A stretch of 64,000 nucleotides of DNA from Muraenolepis orangiensis. Taxonomy: Eukaryota; Chordata; Actinopteri; Gadiformes; Muraenolepididae. This document shows positions 51,001 to 63,262 of the stretch, one piece after another (positions within the stretch are counted from its first letter, which is position 1; each line of letters begins with the position of its first letter). The DNA lies in contig CM051016.1 of NCBI GenBank assembly GCA_027704905.1, forward strand, positions 14,531,136-14,595,135. The letters run 5' to 3'. A program made the position numbers and the translations under genes. The notes beneath the pieces are model-generated. The model had not been told where the DNA came from. It worked only from the letters and a program-made list of their open reading frames with translations, and did no database searches.

Positions 51001-52063
51001 AGGTGATCGTGCCCGCCATTCCTATCTTAGAGTGTCCATACCCGTACAGATCCTCGGCGTTGGCGGTGAGTGTTCGGAGCGGAAAGAGCCGCCGGACCGT
51101 GGAAACATTCAGGAGCGACTTGGAGGCCCCCGTATCCAGCAGCAGTGGGAGGCAGACCCCATCCAGCTCAACTGTGCAGCACTTTAGCGGTCGGGAGGTG
51201 GCGGCCACTGAGTGGATGGTCGTCGGCGTGTGCGGCCCAGGCGTACGTGGAGGTTGGCTGTCGGTTGAGGGAACAGAGCGACAGACCCGTGAAAAATGGT
51301 TCTGCCTGCCACATCGTTGACACCTCTGTCCCTTGGCAGGGCAGTTTGGAGCTCGACTCTGGTGCGATGATGAGCCACAATTACCACAGGCCCGGCGTGC
51401 TGCCGTACCCTGGCGTGCTGCAAAGTTCACATCCAAGTAGTCCTCAGGGAAAACCTCCCCGGGAGGCTCCATGGGTAGCGCCACCGTTTGAGTTAGTAGC
51501 ATGGGTCTGGGGGGAAAATAACTGGAGGAGGGAGCTAGCTGTGATGCTAAGGCTGCTGCTGACTCAAGCTGGAAAGCTATATCCACTGCTCTTGCTAAAG
51601 TTAGCTCGTCGGTCATCATTAGCAACTTTTCTCTGAGCTTTGGGCTATTAGTGTGCTCAGCTAGCTGATCCCGTATCAGTTCATCTTCCAGCACCCCGAA
51701 TTTACAGAGCCTGGCTAGTCCCCTCAGATCAGCCACGTAATGGTGGATGGACTCACCCCCCTGTTGCCGACGTTGCCGAAAAACGATCCGCCGGAGCATA
51801 ACATTTTGTGGAGCAGCAAAGTGTCCAGTGAGCAGTGTAACACAGTCACTATAATTCGGAGCGGGTCCGAGTGTCCGAAAAATCCGCTGTCCCTCGCTGC
51901 CCAGCGTGTGTATCAGCAGGGCTTTCTTCCGTTCGTCGTTAGCATCAGCTAGCCCCGCGGCTACTATGAACGTTTCGAAGGACTCAAGCCAGCGAACCCA
52001 CGGGATCGGCGGTTCGCCCGGCAGTGCGAGGAACGGGGAGAGAGGTGAGAGTAGAGAATCCAT
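48083..52063 (-). CDS. Gag-Pol polyprotein of the intact gypsy element
   Basis: One uninterrupted frame of 1,326 residues encodes all proteins needed for retrotransposition. In order: gag; two zinc knuckles (Cys226-Cys241, and CX2CX4HX4C at 248-261); aspartic protease with DTG at 310-312; reverse transcriptase (about 455-645) with 'FTKLDLRQGY' and the catalytic FLDD at 586-589. RNase H follows (Asp735, Asp801, 'GRENVVADLLSR'), then integrase with the HHCC zinc-binding residues 954/957/987/990 and a D,D-35-E triad at Asp1020, Asp1079, Glu1115. A GPF-like C-terminal module lies near 1235-1265. I chose the ATG at 52061-52063; the longer reading from a TTG at 52078 lies in the primer-binding site. 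Gag and pol share one frame with no frameshift, so gag must be released by proteolysis. The particle would form in the cytoplasm and integrase would act in the nucleus. Every motif is present, so it may be active. Confidence 0.95.
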   Translation of the reverse strand: MDSLLSPLSPFLALPGEPPIPWVRWLESFETFIVAAGLADANDERKKALLIHTLGSEGQRIFRTLGPAPNYSDCVTLLTGHFAAPQNVMLRRIVFRQRRQQGGESIHHYVADLRGLARLCKFGVLEDELIRDQLAEHTNSPKLREKLLMMTDELTLARAVDIAFQLESAAALASQLAPSSSYFPPRPMLLTQTVALPMEPPGEVFPEDYLDVNFAARQGTAARRACGNCGSSSHQSRAPNCPAKGQRCQRCGRQNHFSRVCRSVPSTDSQPPRTPGPHTPTTIHSVAATSRPLKCCTVELDGVCLPLLLDTGASKSLLNVSTVRRLFPLRTLTANAEDLYGYGHSKIGMAGTITFAVRYGTKALPAFTFQVSHQGANLMGFDLFCDLGFTLVDNFGAAILSVGSPWQQRWPALFSGLGCLTAFDHQPLLKPEVHPVIQPIRRLPLALRDDVTAELQKLLDAGVIERIDASPWISNLVVVKKKSGGLRPCIDLRPVNKAVIPDRYPLPTVEELAAQFYGSSLFTKLDLRQGYLQVPLHPDSRSLTAFVTHVGVFRYTRMPFGLSSAPSCFQKIMTTIFAGIPGVVVFLDDIVVHGATPAVHDERLARVLDVLASHNLTLNGEKCTFAVPAIEFVGFRLTADGLSPLHSNVEAVLRLPEPSCPAQISSFLGMTAYYLRFLPQYSSTTSPLRELLKQDAVWEWTPACSAAIRQLKTQLTSTPVLAFFDLASPTFVTCDASNTAIGAVLSQIQGGTERPVAFASRSLNSAEQKYSVGEREALACVWACERWHMYVYGRHFTLRTDHQALTALLATSGSGHKPLRIYRWSERLQPYDFTTLFTPGRENVVADLLSRATPAPAPGAGPDTTESELILMLHAPLQTAVSLEDLRLASEEDPMLSRLRTYIREGWPAKFPEELASFHRVKDELTCWNGVCVARGLRTFVPIDLRARVLAMAHEGHLGIVKVKQRCRDLVWWPGIDRDIETMVKECTACLLSGKTGPPPPPPLQPLQWPCVPWEHIQLDICGELHGVPHHQRFLLVAYDLHSKWPEVVATGSITARVVTDFLSSLFARWGSPNAITTDNGPQFVSAEFATFVEERGIKHIRTAFYHPQANGGVERFNQTLKNGVRAHLADGLPFSAALLGTLLHYRATPHSTTGSSPALLMTGRELQLPLDRLRAPAAVTPAAAPCLRARVVEAQRRMKQRFDKRRRVRAPPFTVGDWVRIHRPNRDHKLLSFWTVPMKVTAQLGPATFRLADGSRWHASRLRKVAPPPIVDPGPGEDGDFAFPDEQLQGPAGFPPEQAEPVVRPEARPARVRVRPRYLEDYIVS

Positions 52064-52064
52064 A

Positions 52065-52077
52065 ATCCTCGTCGCCA
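52065..52077 (-). promoter_or_regulatory. Primer-binding site, tRNA-Ser type
   Basis: The minus strand reads TGGCGACGAGGAT, one base after the 5' LTR. It would pair with the CCA-ended 3' terminus of a eukaryotic tRNA-Ser (GCU-type, from memory) over 13 bases. This is where minus-strand cDNA synthesis would start. The gag start codon follows one base later. Confidence 0.85.
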
Positions 52078-52078
52078 A

Positions 52079-52224
52079 TGTTGTGTTTAATCAGACTATG
52101 GACTACGACTTTTAGGTTGACCGTTTATTGTACACACTGCCATGGCGTCAACAACAACAACAACTGGATCCGGTTCACCCACCCCAAAACTCCCGGTCAC
52201 ACCGGATGTAATGCATACATAACA
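52079..52224 (-). repeat. 5' LTR of the intact gypsy element
   Basis: 146 bp, identical to the 3' LTR. It would carry the promoter and start of the element's RNA. I see no clear TATA box; an in-frame stop within the LTR near 52091-52093 separates it from the gag-pol frame. Confidence 0.97.
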
Positions 52225-52670
52225 CAAAGGTCGTACAAAATCATGTTTCCCTACCTTTTCTTGTTCCACAGGATGTTTGCTTGTTAACTTAGATTGACAG
52301 CACAGAGGGGTTCATGCTCAGACACTTTTGGGTAATTATTAATTAATTAATAATTAACAATTATCAATCAACATTTTTGGAATACCCTGTCCCTAAATGA
52401 CTTCATCCATGCCTCTGCTAACGAGGGAGACCAGGTGACACTTTTCCCCCAGGTGACCTTCAACAGATCACTATTTCCATTATGACCATTGTAGAACGTC
52501 AGTGTGGCAGGGGGGCGGTGCGTGTGGCGGGCAATGAAGGCAACAGTAATGGACCAAAGGCTTGGCTTGACACTCAGACTCCAGCCGCTCGTACACTTTG
52601 GACCACATATAAAGTTAACGAGAGTATAAACTTAACAAGGAAGAAAGTACACTTGAGGTGAGTAACTACT

Positions 52671-52672
<2 letters not shown>
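52225..52672. other. Target duplication, then unassigned noncoding sequence
   Basis: CAAAG target duplication at 52225-52229, a TAATTAATTAATAATTA tract near 52337, otherwise nothing recognised. Confidence 0.6.
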
Positions 52673-52744
<72 letters not shown>

Positions 52745-52937
52745 TCCCTCACTCACTCTGTTTCTCTCTCACCCCTGTAAATGCAGAGTCATTGTCTAAT
52801 TTGGCTCTCAGTAGTGCCAGTGGTGTCTGTGTTGGAGACAAACTGGTTCCAACCGCCCGGTTTTAAATAATCTCATCACATCCACCATGATGTTCCGCCG
52901 TTCTACGCCTTACTTCGTCCTTGCTTAACTGTCCACC

Positions 52938-53021
<84 letters not shown>
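52673..53021. repeat. Two (CT)n microsatellites
   Basis: Polypyrimidine arrays at 52673-52750 and 52945-53021, separated by about 195 bp of unassigned sequence. Confidence 0.95.
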
Positions 53022-53023
<2 letters not shown>

Positions 53024-53085
53024 TGTTATGAGGGATGTAGCCCTTTAGGCCTGATATTACGTTATGAGGTGCCCTGCCCTCCCAT

Positions 53086-53112
53086 ACACACACACACATG
53101 CACATGCGCACG

Positions 53113-53203
<91 letters not shown>
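53086..53203. repeat. (CA)n microsatellite
   Basis: CA/CGCA lead-in then pure CA at about 53117-53203. Confidence 0.97.
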
Positions 53204-56084
<2,881 letters not shown>

Positions 56085-56352
56085 TTATAGTATAGTGTTG
56101 TTTATAGTATATAGTATAGTAAATAGTGTAGTAAATAGTATTGTTTATAATATATAGAATAGTACATACTATAGTATTTAGTGTTGTTTAAAGTATATTG
56201 TATAGTACATAGTGTTGTTTATAGTATCGCATAGTTTAGAATAGCATAGAATATTATTGGAAATTCATACTGCGTGAGTGAATGGGGAGTAAGCATTCCA
56301 TTGTAATTGTTGCACATGTATGGGAAATTAAAACAACTTGAATCTTGAATCT
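56085..56352 (+). mobile_element. LINE family A 3' end, plus orientation
   Basis: TAGTGTTGTTTATAGTATA-type repeats (56085-56240), then the reverse complement of the family A signature ('GAATGGGGAGTAAGCATTCC' at about 56279) and an AACTTGAATCTTGAATCTC tail. It faces the next family A copy tail to tail across about 60 bp. Confidence 0.75.
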
Positions 56353-56411
56353 CTTGAACACATGGAGGTGAACCATGTGCATAGCTTCACTATGTAACCT
56401 TTAGCTTAGCT

Positions 56412-56524
56412 TAATACTAGCTAAAGATTCAAGATAAAAAAAAATTGTATTTGCCATATGCAACAAGATTGCTTACTCCCCATTCCCTCGCGCAGTTTAC
56501 ATTTTCTGAAACACTATACTATAA
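56412..56524 (-). mobile_element. LINE family A 3' tip, minus orientation
   Basis: GATTCAAGATAAAA, then 'GCTTACTCCCCATTCCCTCG' and 'ACACTATACTATAAAG'. Only about 110 bp of the 3' end are present before an abrupt switch to family B coding sequence in the opposite orientation. Confidence 0.75.
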
Positions 56525-56940
56525 AGATGGTAAAGAAGGCTCACCAGCGTCTCTTCTTCCTGAGGAAAGCCCACCTGTCACCTCAGATTCTGGTGATCTT
56601 TTACCGGTGTGCTATTGAAAGCATCCTCACCAACTGGATCACAGTGTGGTACGGCAACTGCACTGTTTCCAATCGGAAAGCGCTGCAGAGGGTGGTGAAA
56701 ACCACTGAACGCATCGTTAGACTACCCCTCCCTGCAATAAACACTACCCACCACAAACGGTGTCTGGAGGAAGGCACAACAAATAGTGAAAGACCCCTCT
56801 CACCCCAACCATGGACTGTTAGCCCTCCTCCCCTCCGGGAGGCGCTATAGAAACCTTTGTTCCAAGTCAAGCAGGCTTAGGGACAGCTTCTTCCCCTCAG
56901 CTGTCATCTCTCTGAACCATGTACCACGAAGACAGCCCCC
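56525..56940 (+). pseudogene. LINE reverse transcriptase C-terminal fragment (family B)
   Basis: The plus frame reads 'VKKAHQRLFFLRKAHLSPQI', 'LTNWITVWYGNCTVSNRKAL', then 'QRVVKTTERIV'. This is the C-terminal part of a Rex1/CR1-group LINE reverse transcriptase, homologous to but distinct from the family A copy at 8.2-9.1 kb. Beyond about 56770 the frame shifts; 'LLALLPSGRRYRNLCSKSSR' and 'LRDSFFPSAV' continue in another frame to about 56935. The catalytic palm and endonuclease are missing, so it is inactive. Confidence 0.85.
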
Positions 56941-57262
56941 GCTGCCCCCCCCCACCCCTCCCTGCTGCCCCCCCCTTGCTCAATATATCCTATAATAATA
57001 ATACATAACCATCAATGTCTTTGACTGCTTTGCACTGTACTCATACCTCCCTACCTCTACCTATAGTCTACATATATATTGATAACATTCCTGTCTGATA
57101 GCGTGGACATTTTTTACATTTTTACTTTACCTGCCGCATATATTTTAATCTTCAACTGTTGATACAACTGCATATCCCTGCTCACTACCTGCTGTATATA
57201 CATTTATATATATTTATCCTGTTTTTCATAATTGCATACCCCTGATCACTACCTGTTAAATA
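56525..57262 (+). mobile_element. LINE family B fragment
   Basis: Plus-strand fragment with the end of a reverse transcriptase and about 270 bp of 3' UTR shared with 19085-19310. It lacks the terminal part and tail that the 19-kb copy has, so it is truncated at both ends. Confidence 0.75.
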
Positions 57263-57420
57263 CTAAAACGTAAGCATGTTATCAAGAGTTATCAGGTAAG
57301 AGAGAAGAGGAAATGGCAAAAGTTGTATTAATAAACAACTGTGCATTGGTTATTCCAATGCACTCAAATGAGCTACGCAAGATTGGCCTTATAGTATACG
57401 TTATAGGTACAATTGCTGAG

Positions 57421-57421
<1 letters not shown>

Positions 57422-57477
<56 letters not shown>

Positions 57478-57611
57478 TGTGCGTTTTCCAAATGTTTGAT
57501 TAGTTTTATGGCAATTTTACATGAATCCAAAATCAACACAGCGGGGGAGATAATGGCATACAGATTTGCTTCCAAACAGCTTTTATGTATGCTGCTGCTG
57601 AAACATCAAAG

Positions 57612-57663
<52 letters not shown>
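57422..57663. repeat. (GT)n and (CA)n microsatellites facing each other
   Basis: GT array at 57422-57480 and CA array at 57614-57663, complementary across a 130-bp spacer. Confidence 0.95.
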
Positions 57664-57667
<4 letters not shown>

Positions 57668-57937
57668 CACCATCCACTCCCTATTTGTATTTTTCTTTGG
57701 TCTCCTGAAGGCCGTACGGGGGCGGGGCCAGGGCGGCGTTCAAGGACGTTCCCGCTCCCCGCCGCCGCCTCGGTCTGTCGGTGGAGCGACGCTCCTTTCA
57801 TATTTCATCTCATTTTGAAGGATCAGAGGACGCCAGCGCTGTGGCACTTCTGCACTCCGACAACGGCGTGCCGACGAGACCCACTTCATTTCCTGATGAG
57901 AGTGAGTGACGGAGGGGTGATGGATGGCTCCATCACC

Positions 57938-58040
57938 CCTCCCCCCTCCTCCCCCTCCTCCCTCCCCCTCCTCCCCCCTCCTCCCCCTCCTCCCCCTCCT
58001 CCCTCCCGCTCCTCCCGCTCCTCCCGCTCCTCCCTCCCCA
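57938..58040. repeat. CCCCTCCTC polypyrimidine repeat
   Basis: Irregular CCTCCCCCTCCT units grading into CTCCCG repeats. Its complement is a G-rich strand that could form quadruplexes. A CpG-rich patch lies just upstream (57710-57790). Confidence 0.9.
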
Positions 58041-58173
58041 CGCCTGCTTTTCTTTTAATGAAAAAGCACATTTTGATTTTCCGTGTGAAAGGCAAGCTGC
58101 ACGAGCTGTCTGTAAAAATGGATGTGTGTAGTCAAGGGAGCCCTCTGTATGCTCAGGATTGATGGTGCTTGAT

Positions 58174-58231
58174 GGGGAGGCGTGTGTTTATGTGTGTGTA
58201 TGTGTTTCTGTGTGTGTGTATGTGTGTGTGT

Positions 58232-58277
<46 letters not shown>

Positions 58278-58385
58278 CTGTGTGTGTGTGTATGTGTTTC
58301 TGTGTGTGTGTGTGTGTGCGTGCGTTTGTTTTGTGTGTTTGTGTCTGTGTGTGTTTCTGTGTGAATGTGTTTCTGTGTGTAAGCG

Positions 58386-58427
<42 letters not shown>

Positions 58428-58500
58428 TGGAGGGGAGGTAGGACCAATATTGAATGTGTACTATGCTGTTGTGTGCTGTGAAAGGGGAGGGGGGGGGGGG
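58174..58500. repeat. GT-rich compound repeat and G run
   Basis: (GT)n with recurring TTTCTGTGTG and TATGTG interruptions from 58174 to 58430, then a G run at 58488-58500. Confidence 0.92.
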
Positions 58501-58991
58501 TGAGGACTGAAGCCAGATGTAGATTGGTGAATAAGACTGTCATTGAGTCCCTGTTTGGTTTGCGTCACTCTGCCTGTCTGTCAGTCAGCCGGTGGGACCA
58601 TCCATCTTTTCAGGGATTCATATTCCCATTCATATTCATTTAGGGTTCCTTATTGACGGCAGGAATTGTGTGTCTGGCATTTGAGTCTAGCTGACTCAAA
58701 TGGCCTACTTATAGTTGTAGCCTTGAAGCAGTTCTCCCACAAAGAAATAGATGTACTGCCTCCCTCCCCCTCACCCTTACCTGCGCTGTGTCGGGTCAAA
58801 CCAACCATACAGGTACTGATGGGAGATTCACTGCTGGCCTAAGAGACCAATCGCATTTCTTTAAAATAATAATGATGACGGGGGCATGAATAATACATCC
58901 ATGCCTTTATTGATTTCCCAATAATGAATGAATAAAGTGTATGCTGTTGGTACTATTAGTTGATTCTGGGGACTTTTCTTCCTACCTGGAA
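58501..58991. other. Unassigned noncoding sequence
   Basis: Nothing recognised. Confidence 0.55.
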
Positions 58992-59143
58992 TGTGTGTGT
59001 ATGTGTGTGTGTGTATGTGTGTGTGTGTATGTGTGTGTGTGTGTTCTGCCTTTTGCTTTAGTGGCTTTCCTCTGGGGGCTCTGCCTCGCTTCCCTCCCTC
59101 GGACTTGTAGGTTAGGCTAATCAGACATCTTGTAGTCTCCATC

Positions 59144-59234
<91 letters not shown>

Positions 59235-59305
59235 CCCATCGGGACAAGTGATGCCGGTGAAGAAGATGGATGGATATGATATACAATATATATATATATA
59301 TATAG

Positions 59306-59332
<27 letters not shown>
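58992..59332. repeat. (GT)n and (TA)n microsatellites
   Basis: GT/ATGT array at 58992-59043, pure GT at 59144-59233, and TA array at 59284-59332. Confidence 0.95.
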
Positions 59333-59336
<4 letters not shown>

Positions 59337-59540
59337 ATACAGTTCCAGAAGTATCTATGGATTCACCGAGACGGACTCGATATAGAATACAATAATGAAG
59401 ATAAAAAAAAATCATAAAATGCAGATGATAGAAGAAAGAAGCAGGCGATGAAAGGTTCTGATGCTGCTGAGGAGAGTATAAAAGCCTGCCCAACCTGGAG
59501 GGTGTTCATCACATGATTAGAAGTGGCTCAGTGGGGGAAA

Positions 59541-60016
59541 CACACACACACACACACACACACACAAATACATACACATACACACACACACACACACACG
59601 ATACAAGGACAACATTACCCGGGGGAGGGGGTGTCTTACTCTCATCTTTGCTCATATTCTTTTAATAAGAAGGAGATACGTTTGTGTGTGTGTATTTCTG
59701 TGTGTTAATGTGTGTGTGTATGTGTGTGTGTGTGTACATGTATGTGTTCCTTTGTGTATTTTGTAAGTGTTCCTTGTGTACCTTGTGTAAGTGTTTGTGT
59801 GTATGTATATGTATATTTGTGTGTGTGTGTGTGTGTGTATATGTATGTGTGTGTTGTGTATGTGCGTGTTTCCATACATGCGTGTGTGGTTGCGTGTGTG
59901 TCTGTATATGTGTGTGTAATTGTATGTGTGTGTATGTGTGTGTGTGTGTATGTGTGTGTGTGTTTGTATGTAGTTATATGTATGTGTGTATGTGTGTGTG
60001 TGTGTGTGTGTGTGTA
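59541..60016. repeat. CA then GT-rich imperfect repeats
   Basis: CA arrays at 59541-59600, then a long imperfect GT/TATGTG region at 59684-60016. Cysteine- and valine-rich open frames over it are repeat translations. Confidence 0.92.
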
Positions 60017-60739
60017 CAGCTGACTGGCGGCTTAGAATGTTCACCTGACCAGCAACACATTGATCATGTGTTAAGGCAGGTCACATGATTGATGTTGTGG
60101 AAAATATGTTACATGCTGGAGTTATGGTCAATTCAGGAGGTAGATGATAAGTCATATAACTTGTTTCATGGAGACCTGCATGGCTACCTGTAAACATTTC
60201 CGTGTGTGTGAACAATGAAGCCAGGAGGGTTTATAAAAGGAGTTTAGGAGTCGAGTCTATGAACGATGTACTGTTGTGTTTTCATCTAAGATCCTCTTCC
60301 AACATTCCCAACATTCCCGTGTTTGGCCTTGTTTGCTCAGCCTACGCTAGCGTCCTGCAGGGCAGAGTGCTGAGAGCGCTTTGTTCAGTCCACCCGAGGT
60401 TTCAGCGCAGTACATTGTGTTGGTTCCGATGGGCTGTCTGAGCCTCTCTCAGCCTGTGTTTACCCACAAACCTTCGCTGTAGTACATACTCCCCATTCGT
60501 ATGTTGACAGGGAACCGTCTGAAAGGAATAAATGACGCCTATAAAGGACAAGGACAGGGCCAAGGCAGGCTTTATTCAACGATCAACTTGTCGAAACGAT
60601 CGATGGCAACAGCCTTTTATCTTTTTGAATACCGTCTGGGAAGCAAACACAACCTACGGCTCCGTCTCCATAGAGCGTACAGTTACTATGGCAACATATT
60701 GACAAATTTAGGTAAAATGAGATAAGCAGACCACTGCAC
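60017..60739. other. Unassigned noncoding sequence
   Basis: Contains GGACAAGGACAGGGCCAAGG near 60547; possibly part of the decayed gypsy element that follows. No gene recognised. Confidence 0.45.
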
Positions 60740-60764
60740 AGCACCTTTGTTATGTACACAAATA

Positions 60765-60840
60765 TCAGGGGTCTTGTCCACCTGCACATGCCCGCCGCCT
60801 AAGTGGTGCCCCAAATACTGTACCTCTATTTTTCTAGGCT
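60765..60840 (-). pseudogene. Gypsy pol connection fragment
   Basis: The minus strand reads 'RKIEVQYLGHHLGGGHVQVD', matching the segment that follows the palm in fish gypsy reverse transcriptases (the YLG motif followed by a D-K-T stretch). Upstream on the same strand the resemblance stops abruptly, so the fragment is only about 25 residues. Confidence 0.5.
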
Positions 60841-61979
60841 TACAACCGGATAACTATGCCTATCTCCATGCACACGCGTAATACCCACCCGAGACGCCCT
60901 CGAAAAAGCCTGAGGCTCAACCAGCCTTTGGTGGGTCAGGGTTCTGCGAACTCCCCGAATCCAGCGAAGCCAGATGGATCCCCCATGCTATACCTACCAG
61001 ACACTGCGGCGACATGCACCACCTGCCCAATGTGGGAACATAGACTGAAAACACCAACGTTTCATTCTAAACCCACTGTCAGCATTAAAACAGTCACATA
61101 GACATAAGGATGTCCGGCAGATGAACTGAAATGTCTGGCAGAGGATGTCTGGCATCATGGTTAAAGGGGAACTGATATTATTAAACCTGCATTGCAAGCA
61201 GCTAACCAGACGGTTCTCAAGATAACCAGACATCACACCCTAGGAGTGGACCAACTGAAGTGATGGTCAAGGATAACCATGTATGTATGTAGTATGTAAA
61301 TCAATCATGTGTCTGAACAAGAGCTTAAGGTGTAACAAAAGACTAAGACAGATCCACCTACAAGTTAGAGTCAACTATTGGTCAACTATTTCATCAGTTT
61401 GTATCCTATTTTCAGTTGCTCCATGGAACAGCCTGGTTTACGTTAACTGTGGGTTGAATAAACCTCATTGTATTCTCCCGGGTCTACTTGAGGATTCTTA
61501 AAGACTTAGACAATAGTATATCCATTACAATTTAGAAGTGTTTAGATGAATGACTTAAGTGTGAAGCTTTACTCTATTTGGCCCATGGAAGAGAATTATA
61601 AAAATATATTCAGAATCCTCCACACCTCCATCCCATGGCAGGCCCGTTGTCGGTGTCAGAGTTGTCCACAAACACCAGCACTTCTGCCCCAGTGGCTGAG
61701 GAGCTTCCCATGGATCCCATGGAACTGAGGCCGAGACTGGGCCGTGTGCAGACCGGGAATAACCCGCAGGGTTAGTGCGGGGATAGGGAGTAGGGAAGTG
61801 TGTGTGGTGCAGGTTTTGGTGGGTGTGTATGTGTCGGTTAGGAACCGTGCAGGATCCCGCTGCTGCCGTTGGGGAGCTTGTGGGCCTGCCACCCTCTCTC
61901 CCTGGGCCTGCTACACCAGCAGCAGGTGGTCCTTAGAAACATTAATGGGTAGCAGTATCCCCCACTGAGCTCGGCCCTA

Positions 61980-62305
61980 ACTGTATTCCTTGGTGGTGCC
62001 CTCGAACACTTAAAAAAATGCCTCCATGTCATCCCCCGGAGCCATTTTGGGGAAAGAGTTAATCGGTTAATCTGAGGAGGTTGTGCAGTATGGCCCATTC
62101 CTTGGCGTGGTGACTGGCCATGGCCAGTAGGGCCTGGGCCTGCTGATTAAGCAGATCATATTGATCATACAGAAAGCCTGTGATGGAGTCCGAACCCGCA
62201 TCCATTGTTGCCTTCCTTCGGTCCTTGTTCAGGTGCCAGGTGTAGCAACATGGATGCTGCCAGAGGGCTTTCCCAAAGGAATCGGACACAGGGAGCCGAC
62301 ACACT
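61980..62305 (-). pseudogene. Gypsy gag-like fragment
   Basis: A minus-strand ATG near 62202 starts 'MDAGSDSITGFLYDQYDLLN' and continues through an Ala/His-rich helix-like stretch to a stop at 62059. In the next frame 'FPKMAPGDDMEAFF' follows, like the 'KM-P-DD-EAF' start of the capsid region in fish gypsy gag proteins. Stops and a frameshift make it non-functional. The resemblance is short, so another origin remains possible. Confidence 0.4.
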
Positions 62306-62310
62306 TTTCA

Positions 62311-62855
62311 CCAAGTATCGCAAACATAACTGCTGAGTAAACAATGCTTTCAGATGCCGGAATGGTCGTCTGCTGTTGCCGGTCTCTGGACCAAGTCTCA
62401 CTGTGGGGGAGAGCAGAAACAGGTGAGCATATTTACACCCAGTCATTATGCTCACCACCCACAGCTGCATCAATCCCGGGGATAAGCTGCCCCGCCCCCC
62501 TTGTTTGCAACCCGATGCCAAGCCACGCCCCCTTCACACCGCTTATCCTACAAAAAATATTATTTCACAGAGGGATTTTAGATGTAATTGAAAGGTATGT
62601 ACCGTGAGTACATTGTAATATTCTTCCACGACAGAGTATTACAAAATGTCTCAAGTTTAGTGGAATAAATACGATCATTCTTTGTTGCCTCTATTGAGCA
62701 AAATCCATTGTAAATCCTCGTCTCTTATTGAGTGTGACGGGAACGCTTTGTACAGGTTCTTGGCAAATTAGGTTGTGACTTCCACTTCTAGTTATTTTAA
62801 TCTATTACAATACCAAGAACAGGCAGAGGGAGTATCTTTCACCTTCTGCTGCCTT
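62311..62855. other. Unassigned noncoding sequence
   Basis: May include the leader or LTR of the decayed gypsy element, but no LTR ends can be set. Nothing else seen. Confidence 0.45.
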
Positions 62856-63262
62856 CTGTGGTGGTGGTGGAGGTGGTGGTGGTGGTGGTGGTAGGGGTGG
62901 TGGTGGTGCTGGAGTGGTGGTGGTGGTGGTGGGCTTGGTGGTGGGAGTGGTGGTGGAGGGGGTGGTTGGGTGGTGGTGCGGTGATAGTGGGCTTGGTGGT
63001 GTTGGTGGTGAATGTGGTGGTGGTGGATGTGGTGGTGGAGGTGGGGTGATGGGGATGGTGGTGGTGGTGGTGGTGGTGGTGGAGATGTTGGGGTTGGTAG
63101 GAGTGGTGGTAGTGTGGTGGTGGTGGAGATGGTGGTGGTTGGGTGGAGGTGGTGGTGGTTGGGTGGTGGTGGTGTAGGTGGTGGTGGTGGTGGTGTAGGT
63201 GGCGGTGTAGGTGGTGGTGGTGGTGGTGTAGGTGGTGGTGTAGGTGGTGGTGGTGGTGGTGT
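62856..63262. repeat. (GGT)n-rich trinucleotide repeat
   Basis: About 400 bp of GGT units mixed with GGA, GTA and GGGT. The longest frames over it (Val/Gly/Trp-rich plus, His/Pro/Thr-rich minus, up to 193 codons) are by-products of the repeat. Confidence 0.95.

Larger units (their letters stand above)
47795..52224 (-). mobile_element. Intact Ty3/gypsy LTR retrotransposon (4,430 bp)
   Basis: A full-length element on the minus strand with identical 146-bp LTRs at 47795-47940 and 52079-52224. The 5-bp direct repeat CAAAG flanks it on both sides (47790-47794 and 52225-52229). A primer-binding site adjoins the 5' LTR and a polypurine tract adjoins the 3' LTR. A single gag-pol frame occupies almost the whole interior. 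The zinc-knuckle pattern, integrase wording and tRNA-Ser-type primer site resemble Mag-lineage (K02A2.6-like) gypsy elements; the lineage is inferred from memory. There is no envelope frame. Identical LTRs and an undamaged frame argue for a very recent insertion, possibly polymorphic in the population. Confidence 0.97.
60740..62310 (-). mobile_element. Scattered Ty3/gypsy remnants
   Basis: Two short minus-strand islands of gypsy protein lie in the expected gag-to-pol order on that strand: a gag-like part (about 61980-62305) and a reverse-transcriptase/RNase H linker part (about 60765-60840). The 1.1 kb between them has no readable gypsy protein and may contain another insertion. Family identity is inferred from short motifs only. 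Confidence 0.4.

Noticed and set aside
48756..51636. Plus-strand frames up to 188 codons inside the intact gypsy element
   Set aside because: They are antisense shadows of the gag-pol frame.
52064..52078. Gag-Pol start at the TTG codon at 52078
   Set aside because: It lies in the primer-binding site; the ATG five codons later is the natural start.
61105..61500. Solo LTR with AATAAA near 61458
   Set aside because: No TG...CA ends, target duplication or second copy could be established, so it is mentioned only as a question.
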